Origin: UBA1737 sp964541525
Lineage (GTDB): Bacteria > Bacillota_I > Bacilli_A > ML615J-28 > CAG-313
DNA: 64,000 nt
Direction: 5' to 3'
Assembly (NCBI GenBank): GCA_964541525.1
Contig: CAZIQF010000008.1
Span: forward strand, 5,443 to 69,442
Of the stretch, positions 1 to 8,232 are shown in pieces. The notes beneath the pieces are model-generated. The model did no database searches. It was not told where the DNA came from and saw nothing but the letters and a program-made list of their open reading frames with translations. A program made the translations under genes and the position numbers. Each line of letters begins with the position of its first letter. Within the stretch, counting starts at the first letter, position 1.

Positions 1-18
1 TTTTTCCGGGGCTGCTGT

Positions 19-264
19 TCAGGTGGTGGGGGTGTCGGCGGTCGGTGTGATCTCGATAAAATCCCCGGCGCTGGTCTCGTACCCGCAGACAAAGCGGGCA
101 CCGCAGGCGGCCGCAATTTTGCCCAGGTCATCAACGCGCCAGTTTTGCGGAGATTTTAACCGGGTGTTTAGGTTTTGCGGGGCTATGCCGATGCGTCTTG
201 CAAGTTCGGCTTCACGGATGCCGGAATCTACAAGCAAATGACGGGTTGCGCGGCTTGCGTCCAT
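19..264 (-). CDS. Small HTH (Cro/CI-like) regulator
   Basis: Eighty-one residue DNA-binding protein. The segment around LARRIGIAPQNLNTRLK fits a helix-turn-helix, and the flanking helices (HLLVDSGIREAEL, VDDLGKIAAACG) complete a small XRE-type fold. I chose the ATG at 264 because an AGAGGTG ribosome-binding site precedes it; the longer reading to 357 has none. It is the only leftward gene in the first 10 kb and faces an AT-rich, palindrome-containing intergenic region, so autoregulation and repression of the divergent gene are likely (inference). No effector domain is present. Confidence 0.75.
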   Translation of the reverse strand: MDASRATRHLLVDSGIREAELARRIGIAPQNLNTRLKSPQNWRVDDLGKIAAACGARFVCGYETSAGDFIEITPTADTPTT

Positions 265-325
265 TGTATCACCTCTTTTTGTGCCCGTGTCGCTATATAG
301 TCTACCGGCACGAGCTGAAATTGTG

Positions 326-414
326 CACATGATAACACGATTTTTTGATTTTGTCAATTTTTACAATGATATTGTCATTTTCTTGTATAATATTACATAT
401 TGATATTATCATGT
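326..414. promoter_or_regulatory. Divergent control region with operator-like palindromes
   Basis: The AT-rich stretch between the HTH gene and the next rightward gene has three related motifs: ATGATATTGTCAT (366-378), TGATATTATCA (401-411) and the reverse-oriented CATGATAACA near 327-336. They share a TGATAWTRTCA-like half-symmetric core and are plausible binding sites for the HTH protein. TATAAT at 386-391 could be a -10 box, but no well-spaced -35 is clear. Assignment is inference. Confidence 0.45.
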
Positions 415-481
415 TTTAGTATTATAATTCTATATGTAAAGCAAAAGCAAATACAAATTTTGATTTTTGGAGGTACAAACG

Positions 482-658
482 ATGACAAATTACAAATTCT
501 CTTTCCACTGCGTGGACAATGGCGGCAAGCACCAGGCGTTTACCGTGAGCGCACCAAACAAGGCGGCGGCGATTGAAAAGGCCATGAAAAAGGCCCGGAA
601 GAACGCCGCGGGCGACATCTGCGGAACGTGGGAAATTCGGCTGCAGCCCAGCTTTTAA
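482..658 (+). CDS. Small hypothetical protein, 58 aa
   Basis: Begins at ATG 482 behind GGAGG (469-473). The protein starts with a beta-like segment (YKFSFHCVDNG) followed by a lysine/alanine-rich amphipathic helix (NKAAAIEKAMKKARKNAAG). I do not recognise the family. It is the first gene after the operator region and is probably under control of the upstream HTH protein. Confidence 0.6.
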   Translation: MTNYKFSFHCVDNGGKHQAFTVSAPNKAAAIEKAMKKARKNAAGDICGTWEIRLQPSF

Positions 659-734
659 CACCGCCTGACGCTTCCGGAGGGGTTGAGCGTATCAGCCCCG
701 CCCCATAACTACTTTTTACAGGAGGACTAAAAAA

Positions 735-1475
735 ATGGAGCTCAAAAACTACACTATCAAGGACATCGAGAGCATGAGCGCGGCGGATCTGGCCAGCTTT
801 GCGGAGGAAGTGGAGACGATCAAGGGGCACACGGTCTATTTCGTGGACTTCGGCGGGTATTTCGGTTTTTCCGCCTGCGTCACCGCCGACGGCGAGCACA
901 TTAAATACGCGAACGATTACGAACTACACCACAAAGGCAAGAGCCGGGACGAGCTGCGCGAGCTTTACCGCCGGGAGCTTTCCGGGAAGCTCTTTACAGA
1001 GTCGGAACTTTCCACCGTCAGCAGCCACGAGGACGCACAGCGCAAGCGCTATTTTCTCATGAACTACTACGGAGAGCGCCGCCCCCACGTTTCCGCCTTT
1101 TATATCGGGGAAGCCCCAGACGTTTCCGGGCTGACGTTTAGCCCTGTTTTCATGGCCTATTATAAGGACTCCGCTTTTGTGACGCACGGCGCGGAGCTGC
1201 TGCACACGCTGAGCGAGGCGGAGCGGAAGAACGCTGACAATTTCGACTACTGGCGCGGCGCTTTCCTGTATGAAATGTTTAATCACGAATACGGTATTAA
1301 CTGGCAAGCAGATTATGACGTTTGCGCCTGCTTCGGTAACTGCGAGGGCGTAAAGGACTACACCGACCGCGCCGAGCTTTTCGCCGCCTGCGGCTTTAAC
1401 GCCACCCAGCGGAGCGCCTACGACGCAGCACGCCGCGAATACTACCGGCAACAGAAGAACGCCGAAAACTACTAA
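735..1475 (+). CDS. Hypothetical protein, 246 aa, mobile-element type
   Basis: Preceded by AGGAGGACT. It opens with an acidic helical segment and then VYFVDFGGYFGFSACV, a beta-rich core. The C-terminal part is rich in aromatic residues and ends in a basic Tyr/Arg/Gln-rich tail. No transmembrane segment or catalytic signature is apparent and I cannot name a family. It lies between a small ORF and a sigma-like gene on the same strand with short spacers, suggesting an accessory operon of a mobile element. Confidence 0.6.
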   Translation: MELKNYTIKDIESMSAADLASFAEEVETIKGHTVYFVDFGGYFGFSACVTADGEHIKYANDYELHHKGKSRDELRELYRRELSGKLFTESELSTVSSHEDAQRKRYFLMNYYGERRPHVSAFYIGEAPDVSGLTFSPVFMAYYKDSAFVTHGAELLHTLSEAERKNADNFDYWRGAFLYEMFNHEYGINWQADYDVCACFGNCEGVKDYTDRAELFAACGFNATQRSAYDAARREYYRQQKNAENY

Positions 1476-1491
1476 AGGAGGGCAACAGACA

Positions 1492-2094
1492 ATGAACGAG
1501 AACACCAAGACCGCCCGCGCCGAATGGGAGAGCATGAGCGGGGAACAGCAGTACAAGGCGCTCGTGGCGATGGCCTGGACCGTGCGCCGGAAGGCAGAGG
1601 CCCGCAACCAGACCGGCGCCGCGTGGATCGAGACCGAGGACGACGCGCAGACCGTAGCCGCCGACGCCTGGACCCGGATGGGCGCCGCGCTGGATCGTAA
1701 CGAGGCCCAGTACGCGCCCGCGCCGCTGGCGGTGATCCTGTACCGGGCAGCAGCCCAGGCCGCGCACAGCATAAGCAGGGCCGAGCAGAGACACGCCCGC
1801 GCTATATCCGCCACCATTGACGACGACGGCGCCGAGCGCTGGCAGATCGACCCCGAGGCCGGGACGGACTGCGACGCGATAGCACCCAGCCCGGAGGCCG
1901 CCGCGATCCTGCGGGAGAGCGTGGAGAGCGTCGCCCGGGATCAGGTGGACCGCGTAGCGCTGACCATGACCGCCCGCGGGTACACTACGGCGGAGATAGC
2001 CGCCGCGCTGATGGTTGACCGGTCCACCATTTCCCGCCGCCTGTACGCCATGCGCGACCGCTACCACGCGCAGCAGGACAACGCCCAGGACTAA
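1492..2094 (+). CDS. Sigma-70 region-4-like HTH protein
   Basis: Two hundred residue protein with a C-terminal helix-turn-helix around residues 160-192 (YTTAEIAAALMVDRSTISRRL), the arrangement of sigma factor region 4 or phage sigma-like proteins. The N-terminal two thirds are helical and Trp/Ala-rich, with no clear region 2 signature. Start follows AAGGAGGGCAACAG. It could direct transcription of the element's own genes or act as a terminase-like HTH protein; the sigma-like reading fits better because the HTH is C-terminal. Function is inferred from the fold only. Confidence 0.6.
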   Translation: MNENTKTARAEWESMSGEQQYKALVAMAWTVRRKAEARNQTGAAWIETEDDAQTVAADAWTRMGAALDRNEAQYAPAPLAVILYRAAAQAAHSISRAEQRHARAISATIDDDGAERWQIDPEAGTDCDAIAPSPEAAAILRESVESVARDQVDRVALTMTARGYTTAEIAAALMVDRSTISRRLYAMRDRYHAQQDNAQD

Positions 2095-2137
2095 CCACGG
2101 ACGCGCCCAGGAGGGCGCAGGAAGGAGACAAGACACC

Positions 2138-2413
2138 ATGACGACCAACAACACCACCAGCCCGGAAACCCTGTACAACATCGCCCCAGAGGGCAAAGCG
2201 CAGCTATACACCGCTGCGGAGATCAGAGCCGCAGCAGCGGACGGCCTGCAGATCTGGCTTGACGTGGGCCGCCGCTGGCCCCGCGTCCCGTGCCGCATGG
2301 CCGCCACCGTGCGCGGATGGGTAACGGCAGCAGGGGAACACGGCGCAATATATCAAGCATGGGCCGGGGACTTCCACGGCAGCCCCAGCCCCGCCGAGAT
2401 CGTCACCACCTGA
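2138..2413 (+). CDS. Hypothetical protein, 91 aa
   Basis: Starts at ATG 2138 after GAAGGAGA. Contains an amphipathic helix (YTAAEIRAAAADGLQIW) and a beta-rich C-terminal half with RWPRVPCRMAATVRGW. Family not recognised. It follows the sigma-like gene by about 40 bases and is probably its operon partner. Confidence 0.5.
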   Translation: MTTNNTTSPETLYNIAPEGKAQLYTAAEIRAAAADGLQIWLDVGRRWPRVPCRMAATVRGWVTAAGEHGAIYQAWAGDFHGSPSPAEIVTT

Positions 2414-3555
2414 CCAAGACGGACAACCGAAGAAGCCCAAACCGGCACCGCCAGGACGGAACCAAAACCGCCCCAGCGGTGCTAATTTTATGCCCGTGCG
2501 GATTTTTGACTTTGCCCCCGGAAATATAGAAAACGGACAGAAACGCCCCGCCACGCTTTCCGGGCGTTGAAGGAATGCCTCGACACCGACCCCCATAGAA
2601 AAACGCCGTCAGCAGCCCCGCAGAGGGCAAAGAAGCGGGAAAGAGCAGCGGCAGCACCTCACGCGTGCGCGCGCGTTAATTCCGGGCGCGGTTGAAAACA
2701 GTATAAAACAGTATCATATACAATTACCCCCAGCAGAGCAGAAACGAGCACCAAAAACCCCAGCGGGACACCCGAAGCAGGAGAACACCAGAGCAGAACG
2801 GAGACCACCAGCCGGAAGCACTGACCGGAAGAAAAGAGCGGCGGCGAGGGGAGGGAAGGAGAGTCGCCCGGCGGCCTATGTTCCGGGCCGAACAGCGAAC
2901 AGACGGCGACCGGCAGCGGCGGCGATGCCCGGCCTCCATGCCGTGACCATCCAGCAGACGGCAGCAGGACCGAGCCGAAACAGCCAAAGACGGAAAATTT
3001 CACCAAATCAGGGCGCGAAAGTGGGCGAAATGAATTAGAACTTGCAAAAATCGGAACATTTGTTTACATATTAGGGCAATATGTAAAGGAATGTGCCCTT
3101 GCGGCGGGCGTATTCCTTGCAAAATCCGGCGGAAATGACCACCACCGGCAGCACCTGGACACCCTAGGACGGCAACCAGGGGGGGGAGGTTTACAAATCG
3201 GAAGGGCAAAACCTTTTCTCCCTGCTACGCAACTCTCCCCCCCGCCTAAATGTTCTCCATACCGGCTCTAACCCTCGAACTATCTCGTTATCTTCTCCCC
3301 GCCTCCATGTTCCCCTCTCCGGCACACCAATCCGCGTTTCTCAAGCAAGTTACCGGCAAGTTGGGGGTAGGGGGGGGTGGTTTTGAAACCGGGTCGAAAA
3401 AACGAAACGGTCAAAAGGCCGAGGGCGAAAAATAAAAATTTCGGCGGGCGCAAGCGCCATATATGTGAGGGGAAGGTACGGCTTTTGTGCGGCGCGGGTG
3501 CGAAGGTGCCGGAAACGTGTTGACACGGGTGGTATATAGGGGTGAAAAAGTTTTT
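2414..3555. other. 1.1 kb without a convincing gene
   Basis: Only low-complexity open frames are seen on either strand; none has both a good ribosome-binding site and protein-like composition. The stretch holds a perfect inverted repeat at 3063-3087, purine-rich strings near 2820-2900 and a run of G around 3178-3190 and 3361-3380. It could be a replication, partition or transcription-control region, or decayed sequence. Confidence 0.5.
3063..3087. repeat. Perfect 10-bp inverted repeat
   Basis: TTTACATATT (3063-3072) and AATATGTAAA (3078-3087) are exact inverted copies around a 5-base centre, AGGGC. It stands out as AT-rich in a GC-rich gene-free stretch. This looks like a protein-binding dyad rather than a terminator, because no T-run follows. 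Confidence 0.7.
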
Positions 3556-4191
3556 ATGCTTCCCTTGACACGGCGATTAGACTACCGGTTGCCAAAGGGT
3601 CGGGAGCAAGTGGCCGGCAAGTTAGATCGAGGGAGTGTTTTGGACATGGTGGTAGACATTTTCGGGGCTGATAAGAAGTACAGCGTGATCTACGCGGATC
3701 CTCCGTGGACGTACAAACCCTATTCCGGGAAAGGGAAAGAGAAAAGATCGGCAGAGAACCACTATGCCTGCATGAAGAAAGAGGACATACAGGCGCTGCC
3801 GGTGCAGGGCATAGCGGCAAAGGACTGCGTACTGTTTCTGTGGGTGACTATGCCGTGTTTGGAGGAAGGCTTGGAGCTGATCCGTAAGTGGGGCTTTACC
3901 TACAAGACCTGTGCGTTTACATGGGTAAAGCAAAACAGGAAGTCGGACGGGCTGTTTTGGGGTCTTGGGTTCTGGACCCGGGCCAACACGGAGCTGTGTC
4001 TGCTGGCGACAAGGGGCAAGCCGAAGCGCGTGAACAAGGGCGTACACAGTGTGGTGCTGAGCCACGTGCGGGAGCACAGCAGAAAGCCGGATGAGGTGAG
4101 AGACCGGATCGTGGAACTGATGGGAGATATACCCCGCATTGAACTGTTTGCCCGCCAACAGGTGGACGGCTGGGACTGCTGGGGTGACTAG
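3556..4191 (+). CDS. MT-A70-type DNA adenine-N6 methyltransferase
   Basis: The core begins KYSVIYADPPWTY, with the DPPW catalytic motif of the MT-A70/IME4-like adenine methyltransferase family at about residue 51. It is followed by LFLWVTMPCLEEGLELI and GFWTRANTELCLLATRGKP, both typical of the phage branch. The product would transfer a methyl group from S-adenosylmethionine to adenine N6 in phage DNA, probably to evade restriction. Length of about 211 aa is normal. The start is uncertain: ATG 3556 has only a weak GGGGTG upstream. Ends in TAG. Confidence 0.85.
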   Translation: MLPLTRRLDYRLPKGREQVAGKLDRGSVLDMVVDIFGADKKYSVIYADPPWTYKPYSGKGKEKRSAENHYACMKKEDIQALPVQGIAAKDCVLFLWVTMPCLEEGLELIRKWGFTYKTCAFTWVKQNRKSDGLFWGLGFWTRANTELCLLATRGKPKRVNKGVHSVVLSHVREHSRKPDEVRDRIVELMGDIPRIELFARQQVDGWDCWGD

Positions 4192-4212
4192 GTATAAGTG
4201 AAGGTGATTTCA

Positions 4213-4482
4213 ATGACTATGAACCGAAGAGAAGTTTTGCATGATACGGATTGCGCGGATTGCCTATGCCGCGTCTGCGCCAAGAACTCCGTAAACGATG
4301 CGCATAACCCGGCTGCGCCCTATAAGGACTGCGGGTGTGACAACTGCGGCATTGGAAGCCTGCTTGTAGAGACCACGGAGGATTGCAGGGACTTTGCTCC
4401 AGACTGCGATGACTGCGAGGAAAAAGAGTGTGACGGCGATGTGTGCCGAAGAACTGAATGGATGAAAGGAGAACTGACATGA
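4213..4482 (+). CDS. Cys-rich small protein
   Basis: Eighty-nine residues with about 14 cysteines in CxxC and CxC pairs (for example CADCLCRVC and CDNCGIG), suggesting bound zinc or a disulfide-free metal cluster. Start ATG 4213 follows AAGGTGATTTCA. Its stop overlaps the start of the ASCH gene (ATGA at 4479), indicating translational coupling. Function unknown. Confidence 0.7.
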   Translation: MTMNRREVLHDTDCADCLCRVCAKNSVNDAHNPAAPYKDCGCDNCGIGSLLVETTEDCRDFAPDCDDCEEKECDGDVCRRTEWMKGELT

Positions 4483-5093
4483 GCAAGGCCGTGATGATAA
4501 GCATTCGTCCCAAGTGGTGCGAGAAGATTTGCAACGGCGAAAAGACTATCGAGGTGCGAAAGACCCGCCCGAAGCTGCAAACGCCGTTTAAGTGCTACAT
4601 TTATTGCACGAAAGGACAGGAACGGCTTGTCGCAATATTGAAAGATGGGGATGAAAACTACGGGGAAATATATCACGGGAAACCTGTATTCATCAAAACG
4701 AGCGTTCCGTCTGTATGCGATATGTATGGAAAGCGGAAAATGGTCATTGGCGAGTTTACCTGCGACCGCATTTACGAGCTGGAAACAAAAGCACCCGGCG
4801 GCAGCTACTATGTCAAAGGTGAGGGTCAGCCGACAACAAACGATGTGGCGCGGCAGTCGTGCCTTACCCTCAAAGATATGCACGAGTATCTGCAATCGAA
4901 GGTCGGTTATGGCTGGCACATCTCCAATCTGAAAATCTACGATAAGCCGAAGGAGCTGGGTGAGTTCAAGGGTCTGTGCAAGGTCGATGCGGACTGCTGT
5001 GCCTGTCCTTATTACAACTACACCAAGATGGATTGTGACGGGCGTAAAATCAAGCGCCCGCCCCAGAGTTGGTTCTATGTGGAGGTGCTGTGA
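4479..5093 (+). CDS. ASCH-domain protein
   Basis: N-terminal residues include ISIRPKWCEKICNGEKTIEVRKTRP, the classic ASCH fold signature (a PUA-related RNA- or nucleotide-binding beta barrel). The 204-residue protein carries further conserved blocks (FKCYIYCTKGQ, VIGEFTCDRIYEL) and a Cys cluster near the C-terminus. ASCH proteins in phages are thought to bind RNA or act on modified nucleosides; the exact role is unknown. ATGA overlap with the previous gene and a 1-base spacer to the next place it inside the operon. Confidence 0.85.
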   Translation: MSKAVMISIRPKWCEKICNGEKTIEVRKTRPKLQTPFKCYIYCTKGQERLVAILKDGDENYGEIYHGKPVFIKTSVPSVCDMYGKRKMVIGEFTCDRIYELETKAPGGSYYVKGEGQPTTNDVARQSCLTLKDMHEYLQSKVGYGWHISNLKIYDKPKELGEFKGLCKVDADCCACPYYNYTKMDCDGRKIKRPPQSWFYVEVL

Positions 5094-5094
5094 C

Positions 5095-5403
5095 ATGGAA
5101 GCGAAGCGAGCTATCGAGATCCTTGATCCCGAACACCGAGAACATTATGACAGCATCGAGCCGGTAAATGAAGCCTGCCGGATGGGTATGGAGGCGCTTC
5201 GAGAACTGGAGGCCTATAAGAAAGCCGTATCTATGATGGCACAGTACATCGTGGAGGTTGGCTTGGTGGATGTGCATTTGTGCGATGAAATCCCCAATGA
5301 CATCCACCAGAAGCACCAACCTCTGAATGACGGCAATTATACCAACGGACCCTGTATCGAGTGTGTGGCGGAGTATTACCTCCGAAAAGCACACGAGGCG
5401 TAA
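5095..5403 (+). CDS. Hypothetical phage protein, 102 aa
   Basis: Mostly helical: AIEILDPEHREHYDSIEPVN, then MGMEALRELEAYKKAVSMMAQYI. This order (short N-terminal motif with EAC.MG..AL) is common in small accessory proteins of Clostridia phages. No catalytic motif is seen. It directly follows the ASCH gene's stop codon and precedes an AAGGAGGA site for the XF1762 gene. Confidence 0.6.
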   Translation: MEAKRAIEILDPEHREHYDSIEPVNEACRMGMEALRELEAYKKAVSMMAQYIVEVGLVDVHLCDEIPNDIHQKHQPLNDGNYTNGPCIECVAEYYLRKAHEA

Positions 5404-5416
5404 AGGAGGAACAGAC

Positions 5417-5941
5417 ATGAGCATTGAGGTATGCCCTATGACGCTCAAGGAGGCGAACGCCTTTGTGGAACAGCACCACCGGCATCATAAGCCTGTGGTG
5501 GGGCACAAGTTCTCTATCGGCTGCACGGATGGAAAGGAAATCGTAGGAGTTGCCATTGTGGGCAGACCGGTGAGCCGGCATCTGGACGACGGCTGGACGC
5601 TGGAGGTCAACCGACTATGCACAGACGGCACCCACAACGCCTGCTCTATGCTGTACGCCGCCGCATGGCGAGCGGCAAGGGCGATGGGCTATAAGCGGCT
5701 TGTGACCTACATACTGGACAGCGAAAGCGGGGTCAGTCTGCGGGCCGCCGGGTGGAAGTGCATCGGGCAAGCTGGCGGTCTCAGATGGACCGGAAAGCGC
5801 AGGCCGGAGGTGGATTTATACCCGGCACAGATGAAAATTCGGTGGGAGAAGGAGGAGAACGATGGAACGACTGACGAAGCGCGACACCGATGGACAGGCA
5901 ATGATGGACTGCCAGAAGTGCGAAGCGGATTGGACGGGTAA
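5417..5941 (+). CDS. XF1762-family (GNAT-like) protein, copy 1
   Basis: Recognised from EANAFVEQHHRHHKPVVGHKF, GVAIVGRPVSRHLDDGWTLE, LCTDGTHNACSMLYAAAWR and GYKRLVTYILDSESG, the conserved blocks of the XF1762 family, which has an acetyltransferase-like fold. Substrate is unknown. It has a near-identical paralogue at 25519-26013. The C-terminal 25 residues overlap the next gene in another frame and differ from the paralogue, so the true functional end is probably near 5860. Start is set by AAAGGAGGAACAGAC. Confidence 0.8.
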   Translation: MSIEVCPMTLKEANAFVEQHHRHHKPVVGHKFSIGCTDGKEIVGVAIVGRPVSRHLDDGWTLEVNRLCTDGTHNACSMLYAAAWRAARAMGYKRLVTYILDSESGVSLRAAGWKCIGQAGGLRWTGKRRPEVDLYPAQMKIRWEKEENDGTTDEARHRWTGNDGLPEVRSGLDG

Positions 5942-6386
5942 GCATGGTAAGCCGATGGTCGACTGCACTGCGCTGTATTGCCGCAATCGCCTCAAGGATC
6001 GCCTTGCCGCCTACGAGGACATGGTGATGACGCCGGAGGAAATCGACATGGATCACGAAGCCGAAGAGACGCTTCGCCAACTGTGCCGAGGCTGCGATCT
6101 TGACCGGTTGGAGAAACTGGCCGAGGCCGATAAGGACGGGCGCGTGGTGGTGCCGCCTTGCAAGGTAGGCGATAAGCTTTACGAAGTAACGGGTCGAAAA
6201 ACGATCAGTGTGTATAAAGTTAAAGCCATCCGCGTGGAATTGTTCGGCTTGTTTATCGAGTGGGACATTGTAGAAGGGTTTGTTTGGCAATCGCTGGCAG
6301 GTATAAACGCCGGAGAAATCGGTAAGACCGTTTTCCTCACCCGCGAGGAGGCGGAGAAAGCGCTGAAGGAGGTTGAGCAGAAATGA
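5862..6386 (+). CDS. Hypothetical phage protein, 174 aa
   Basis: Starts MERLTKRDTDGQAMMDCQKCEADW, a familiar opening of small phage proteins that end the N-terminal part with LKDRLAAYED. It has a CxxC pair and two further Cys that may bind zinc. The C-terminal half contains VVPPCKVGDKLYEV, a beta-rich domain. Overlaps the previous gene by 80 bases and the next by 4 (ATGA). Function unknown. Confidence 0.7.
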   Translation: MERLTKRDTDGQAMMDCQKCEADWTGKHGKPMVDCTALYCRNRLKDRLAAYEDMVMTPEEIDMDHEAEETLRQLCRGCDLDRLEKLAEADKDGRVVVPPCKVGDKLYEVTGRKTISVYKVKAIRVELFGLFIEWDIVEGFVWQSLAGINAGEIGKTVFLTREEAEKALKEVEQK

Positions 6387-7051
6387 TATACACCTTTCAT
6401 GTGGGAGATTATGTGAGGTTGGAACGTGCCGATGGCACATCCTCCAAGACTCTTACCGGATATGTGTCGTCTTACCAGAGGCCAGGGCGGTTTCACAGCT
6501 TCATTTTCAAGTGGGACGATGGGACGCAGACGGGCTGGAGTGGCAATATAGAGGATCTGCCGCAGAATTTTACTCGCATTGGCAAGTACGATTTTGCGTG
6601 GCTAAGAGCGGTCAGGGATTGCGGATATGCGGAAAAGGATGAGCTCGACAAGATGAGCTCCACGAAACTGTCGATGATGCCGGAGTACCTGCGCGAGGGA
6701 GACTTTGTGGAGACTGTGGATGGCCGGGTGGGGTACATCAAGAGCATCTGCCGGTGTGAGAAATGCCGGGAGCGTGGGTTCTATGAGCCGATCGTACATT
6801 TTACGGACGGTGAGGAGGACTGCATCACCAAGTACGAGGCGGAAAACGGCTTCAAGGGCTATAAGCGCATCGGGCGGTGGGAGAATGAGAAAGCAGTAGT
6901 GCAGAAGCCCAAGGAGATTCTTCACTGCGGGAGCGTGCGTAAGTCCGAAAACGGGACTATGAGATACGCGCCAGACACGCAAGTCATGCAGGATAAGATC
7001 AACGAACTGGTAGACGCTGTAAATGAACTGCGAAAGGAAAAACAGAAATGA
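6383..7051 (+). CDS. Hypothetical protein, 222 aa
   Basis: N-terminal half is beta-rich (YTFHVGDYVRLERADG). The middle has DFVETVDGRVGYIKSICRCEKCRERGF, resembling a small Tudor/KOW-like barrel with a CxxC. The C-terminus is a short coiled coil (INELVDAVNELRKEKQK). Coupled to both neighbours through ATGA and ATGAC overlaps. I do not recognise a named family. Confidence 0.6.
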   Translation: MIYTFHVGDYVRLERADGTSSKTLTGYVSSYQRPGRFHSFIFKWDDGTQTGWSGNIEDLPQNFTRIGKYDFAWLRAVRDCGYAEKDELDKMSSTKLSMMPEYLREGDFVETVDGRVGYIKSICRCEKCRERGFYEPIVHFTDGEEDCITKYEAENGFKGYKRIGRWENEKAVVQKPKEILHCGSVRKSENGTMRYAPDTQVMQDKINELVDAVNELRKEKQK

Positions 7052-7623
7052 CGGAACGAAAGGTGCTGATCGTCCGCGTGAAGGGCGGTATGCAGATAGT
7101 GCAGGGCGTAACCAACTATATCATAGAGGGGCTGGTGCGGGGCGTGCTGGTGCTGCCGGAGGAGGTCATCACGTCCTACGCCATTGAGGAGTTTCCTGCG
7201 CTGGGCGTGGAGAATGAGGACACCATCTATACGGTCGTACCAGAGGGCGTACCAGCGATAAAAATACTCAACAAGGACGATATACTTCCCATTGGCGCGT
7301 TTGTACAGGTGCAGGAGGAAAACGAACAAATCGATGATGGGGAAGCCCCCCCGGCCACCACACCGCAGCCGGCGGAACCAGCTACACCATTTAAGCCAAA
7401 GGGGGCGATGGCGGAGATCAAACGGGAGGTTTTTATACGGTTGCAAGCCTACCAGCAGAGAACAAAATTGGGCTGGGCACAGAGAGTGTCCGATGCTACG
7501 GGCGGCAAGGTGGCCCCTGACGTGGTGCGGCTTGGCCTGCTGGAGGCGCGGGACATCGGCGTTGACCGCTGGAAACTCATCGGAAAGGCTCTGGACAAAC
7601 TGGAGGAGGAAATGGAGAAATGA
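7048..7623 (+). CDS. Hypothetical protein, 191 aa
   Basis: Beta-rich N-terminal domain (VLIVRVKGGMQIVQGVTNYI), a proline-rich acidic linker (APPATTPQPAEPATPFKP) and a helical C-terminal domain that may bind DNA (TKLGWAQRVSDATGGKVAPDVVR). The last ten residues are strongly charged. It overlaps the next gene by 4 bases. Function unknown. Confidence 0.55.
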   Translation: MTERKVLIVRVKGGMQIVQGVTNYIIEGLVRGVLVLPEEVITSYAIEEFPALGVENEDTIYTVVPEGVPAIKILNKDDILPIGAFVQVQEENEQIDDGEAPPATTPQPAEPATPFKPKGAMAEIKREVFIRLQAYQQRTKLGWAQRVSDATGGKVAPDVVRLGLLEARDIGVDRWKLIGKALDKLEEEMEK

Positions 7624-7988
7624 AAATCTATATAGCAGGACGTATCACAGGCAATCCGCATTATAAGGCACAGTTCAAGGCTACGGCGGCCATGCTGCAG
7701 GAGGCGGGGCACACCGTCCTAAATCCGGCGGAGCTGCCGGAGGGAATGAAGCCAGCAGACTATATGCGTATATGCTTTGCTATGCTGGATAGCGCGGATG
7801 TGGCGTTTTTTCAGCGCGGATGGGAGATAAGCAAGGGGGCAAAATTGGAGTACGACTATGCGAGATACATCGGGAAGGACGTCATTGCCGTTGACCCTCT
7901 TTCGCGGGTTGACACTTACGACACCCTCCGCGCTGTAGCTTCCGTTGAGAAAAGGATGCGTGAAAGGAAAGAACTCCCCAATGGATAA
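7620..7988 (+). CDS. DUF4406 (deoxyribosyltransferase-like) protein
   Basis: Begins MKIYIAGRITGNPHYKAQF and continues LQEAGHTVLNPAELPEGM, CFAMLDSADVAFFQRGW and GAKLEYDYARYIGK, which match DUF4406, a branch of the nucleoside 2-deoxyribosyltransferase-like fold. It may cleave or exchange bases of nucleotides, but the substrate is unknown. Length of 122 aa is usual. Translationally coupled on both sides. Confidence 0.8.
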   Translation: MKIYIAGRITGNPHYKAQFKATAAMLQEAGHTVLNPAELPEGMKPADYMRICFAMLDSADVAFFQRGWEISKGAKLEYDYARYIGKDVIAVDPLSRVDTYDTLRAVASVEKRMRERKELPNG

Positions 7989-8232
7989 GGCCATCTGGAC
8001 GGTCCGCACCGCCAAACTGTGCCCCAAGTGCATCAAGGAGATGGAAACGGAGTACATCGTGTACCTGACGCACGAGCAGCAGAGGAACCCGATGCGGGAT
8101 AAAGCAATGCGCGGATACTGTGACCGCTGCCATGAGGAAAGCCTCATGCTTCGGATGCGCCAGTACACCATGAACGGCAGGACACTGCGGGCAAAGGGGC
8201 TGGATAAGAAGTGGAGGGAGTACATGGAATGA
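7981..8232 (+). CDS. Zinc-ribbon small protein, 83 aa
   Basis: Two CxxC pairs (CPKCIKEM and CDRCHEE) about 40 residues apart suggest one zinc site. ATG 7981 lies 6 bases before the previous stop and is preceded by AAGGAAAGAA. The C-terminus is basic. Its stop overlaps the start of the methyltransferase gene, so it may be made in equal amounts with it. Role unknown. Confidence 0.7.
   Translation: MDKAIWTVRTAKLCPKCIKEMETEYIVYLTHEQQRNPMRDKAMRGYCDRCHEESLMLRMRQYTMNGRTLRAKGLDKKWREYME

Noticed and set aside
372..391. TTGTCA ... TATAAT as a promoter in the left control region
   Set aside because: The two boxes are only eight bases apart, too close for a sigma-70 promoter.
3250..3435. Small ORF of 61 codons in the gene-free stretch
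   Set aside because: No ribosome-binding site, and poly-Gly runs from a G-rich repeat. No protein-like features.
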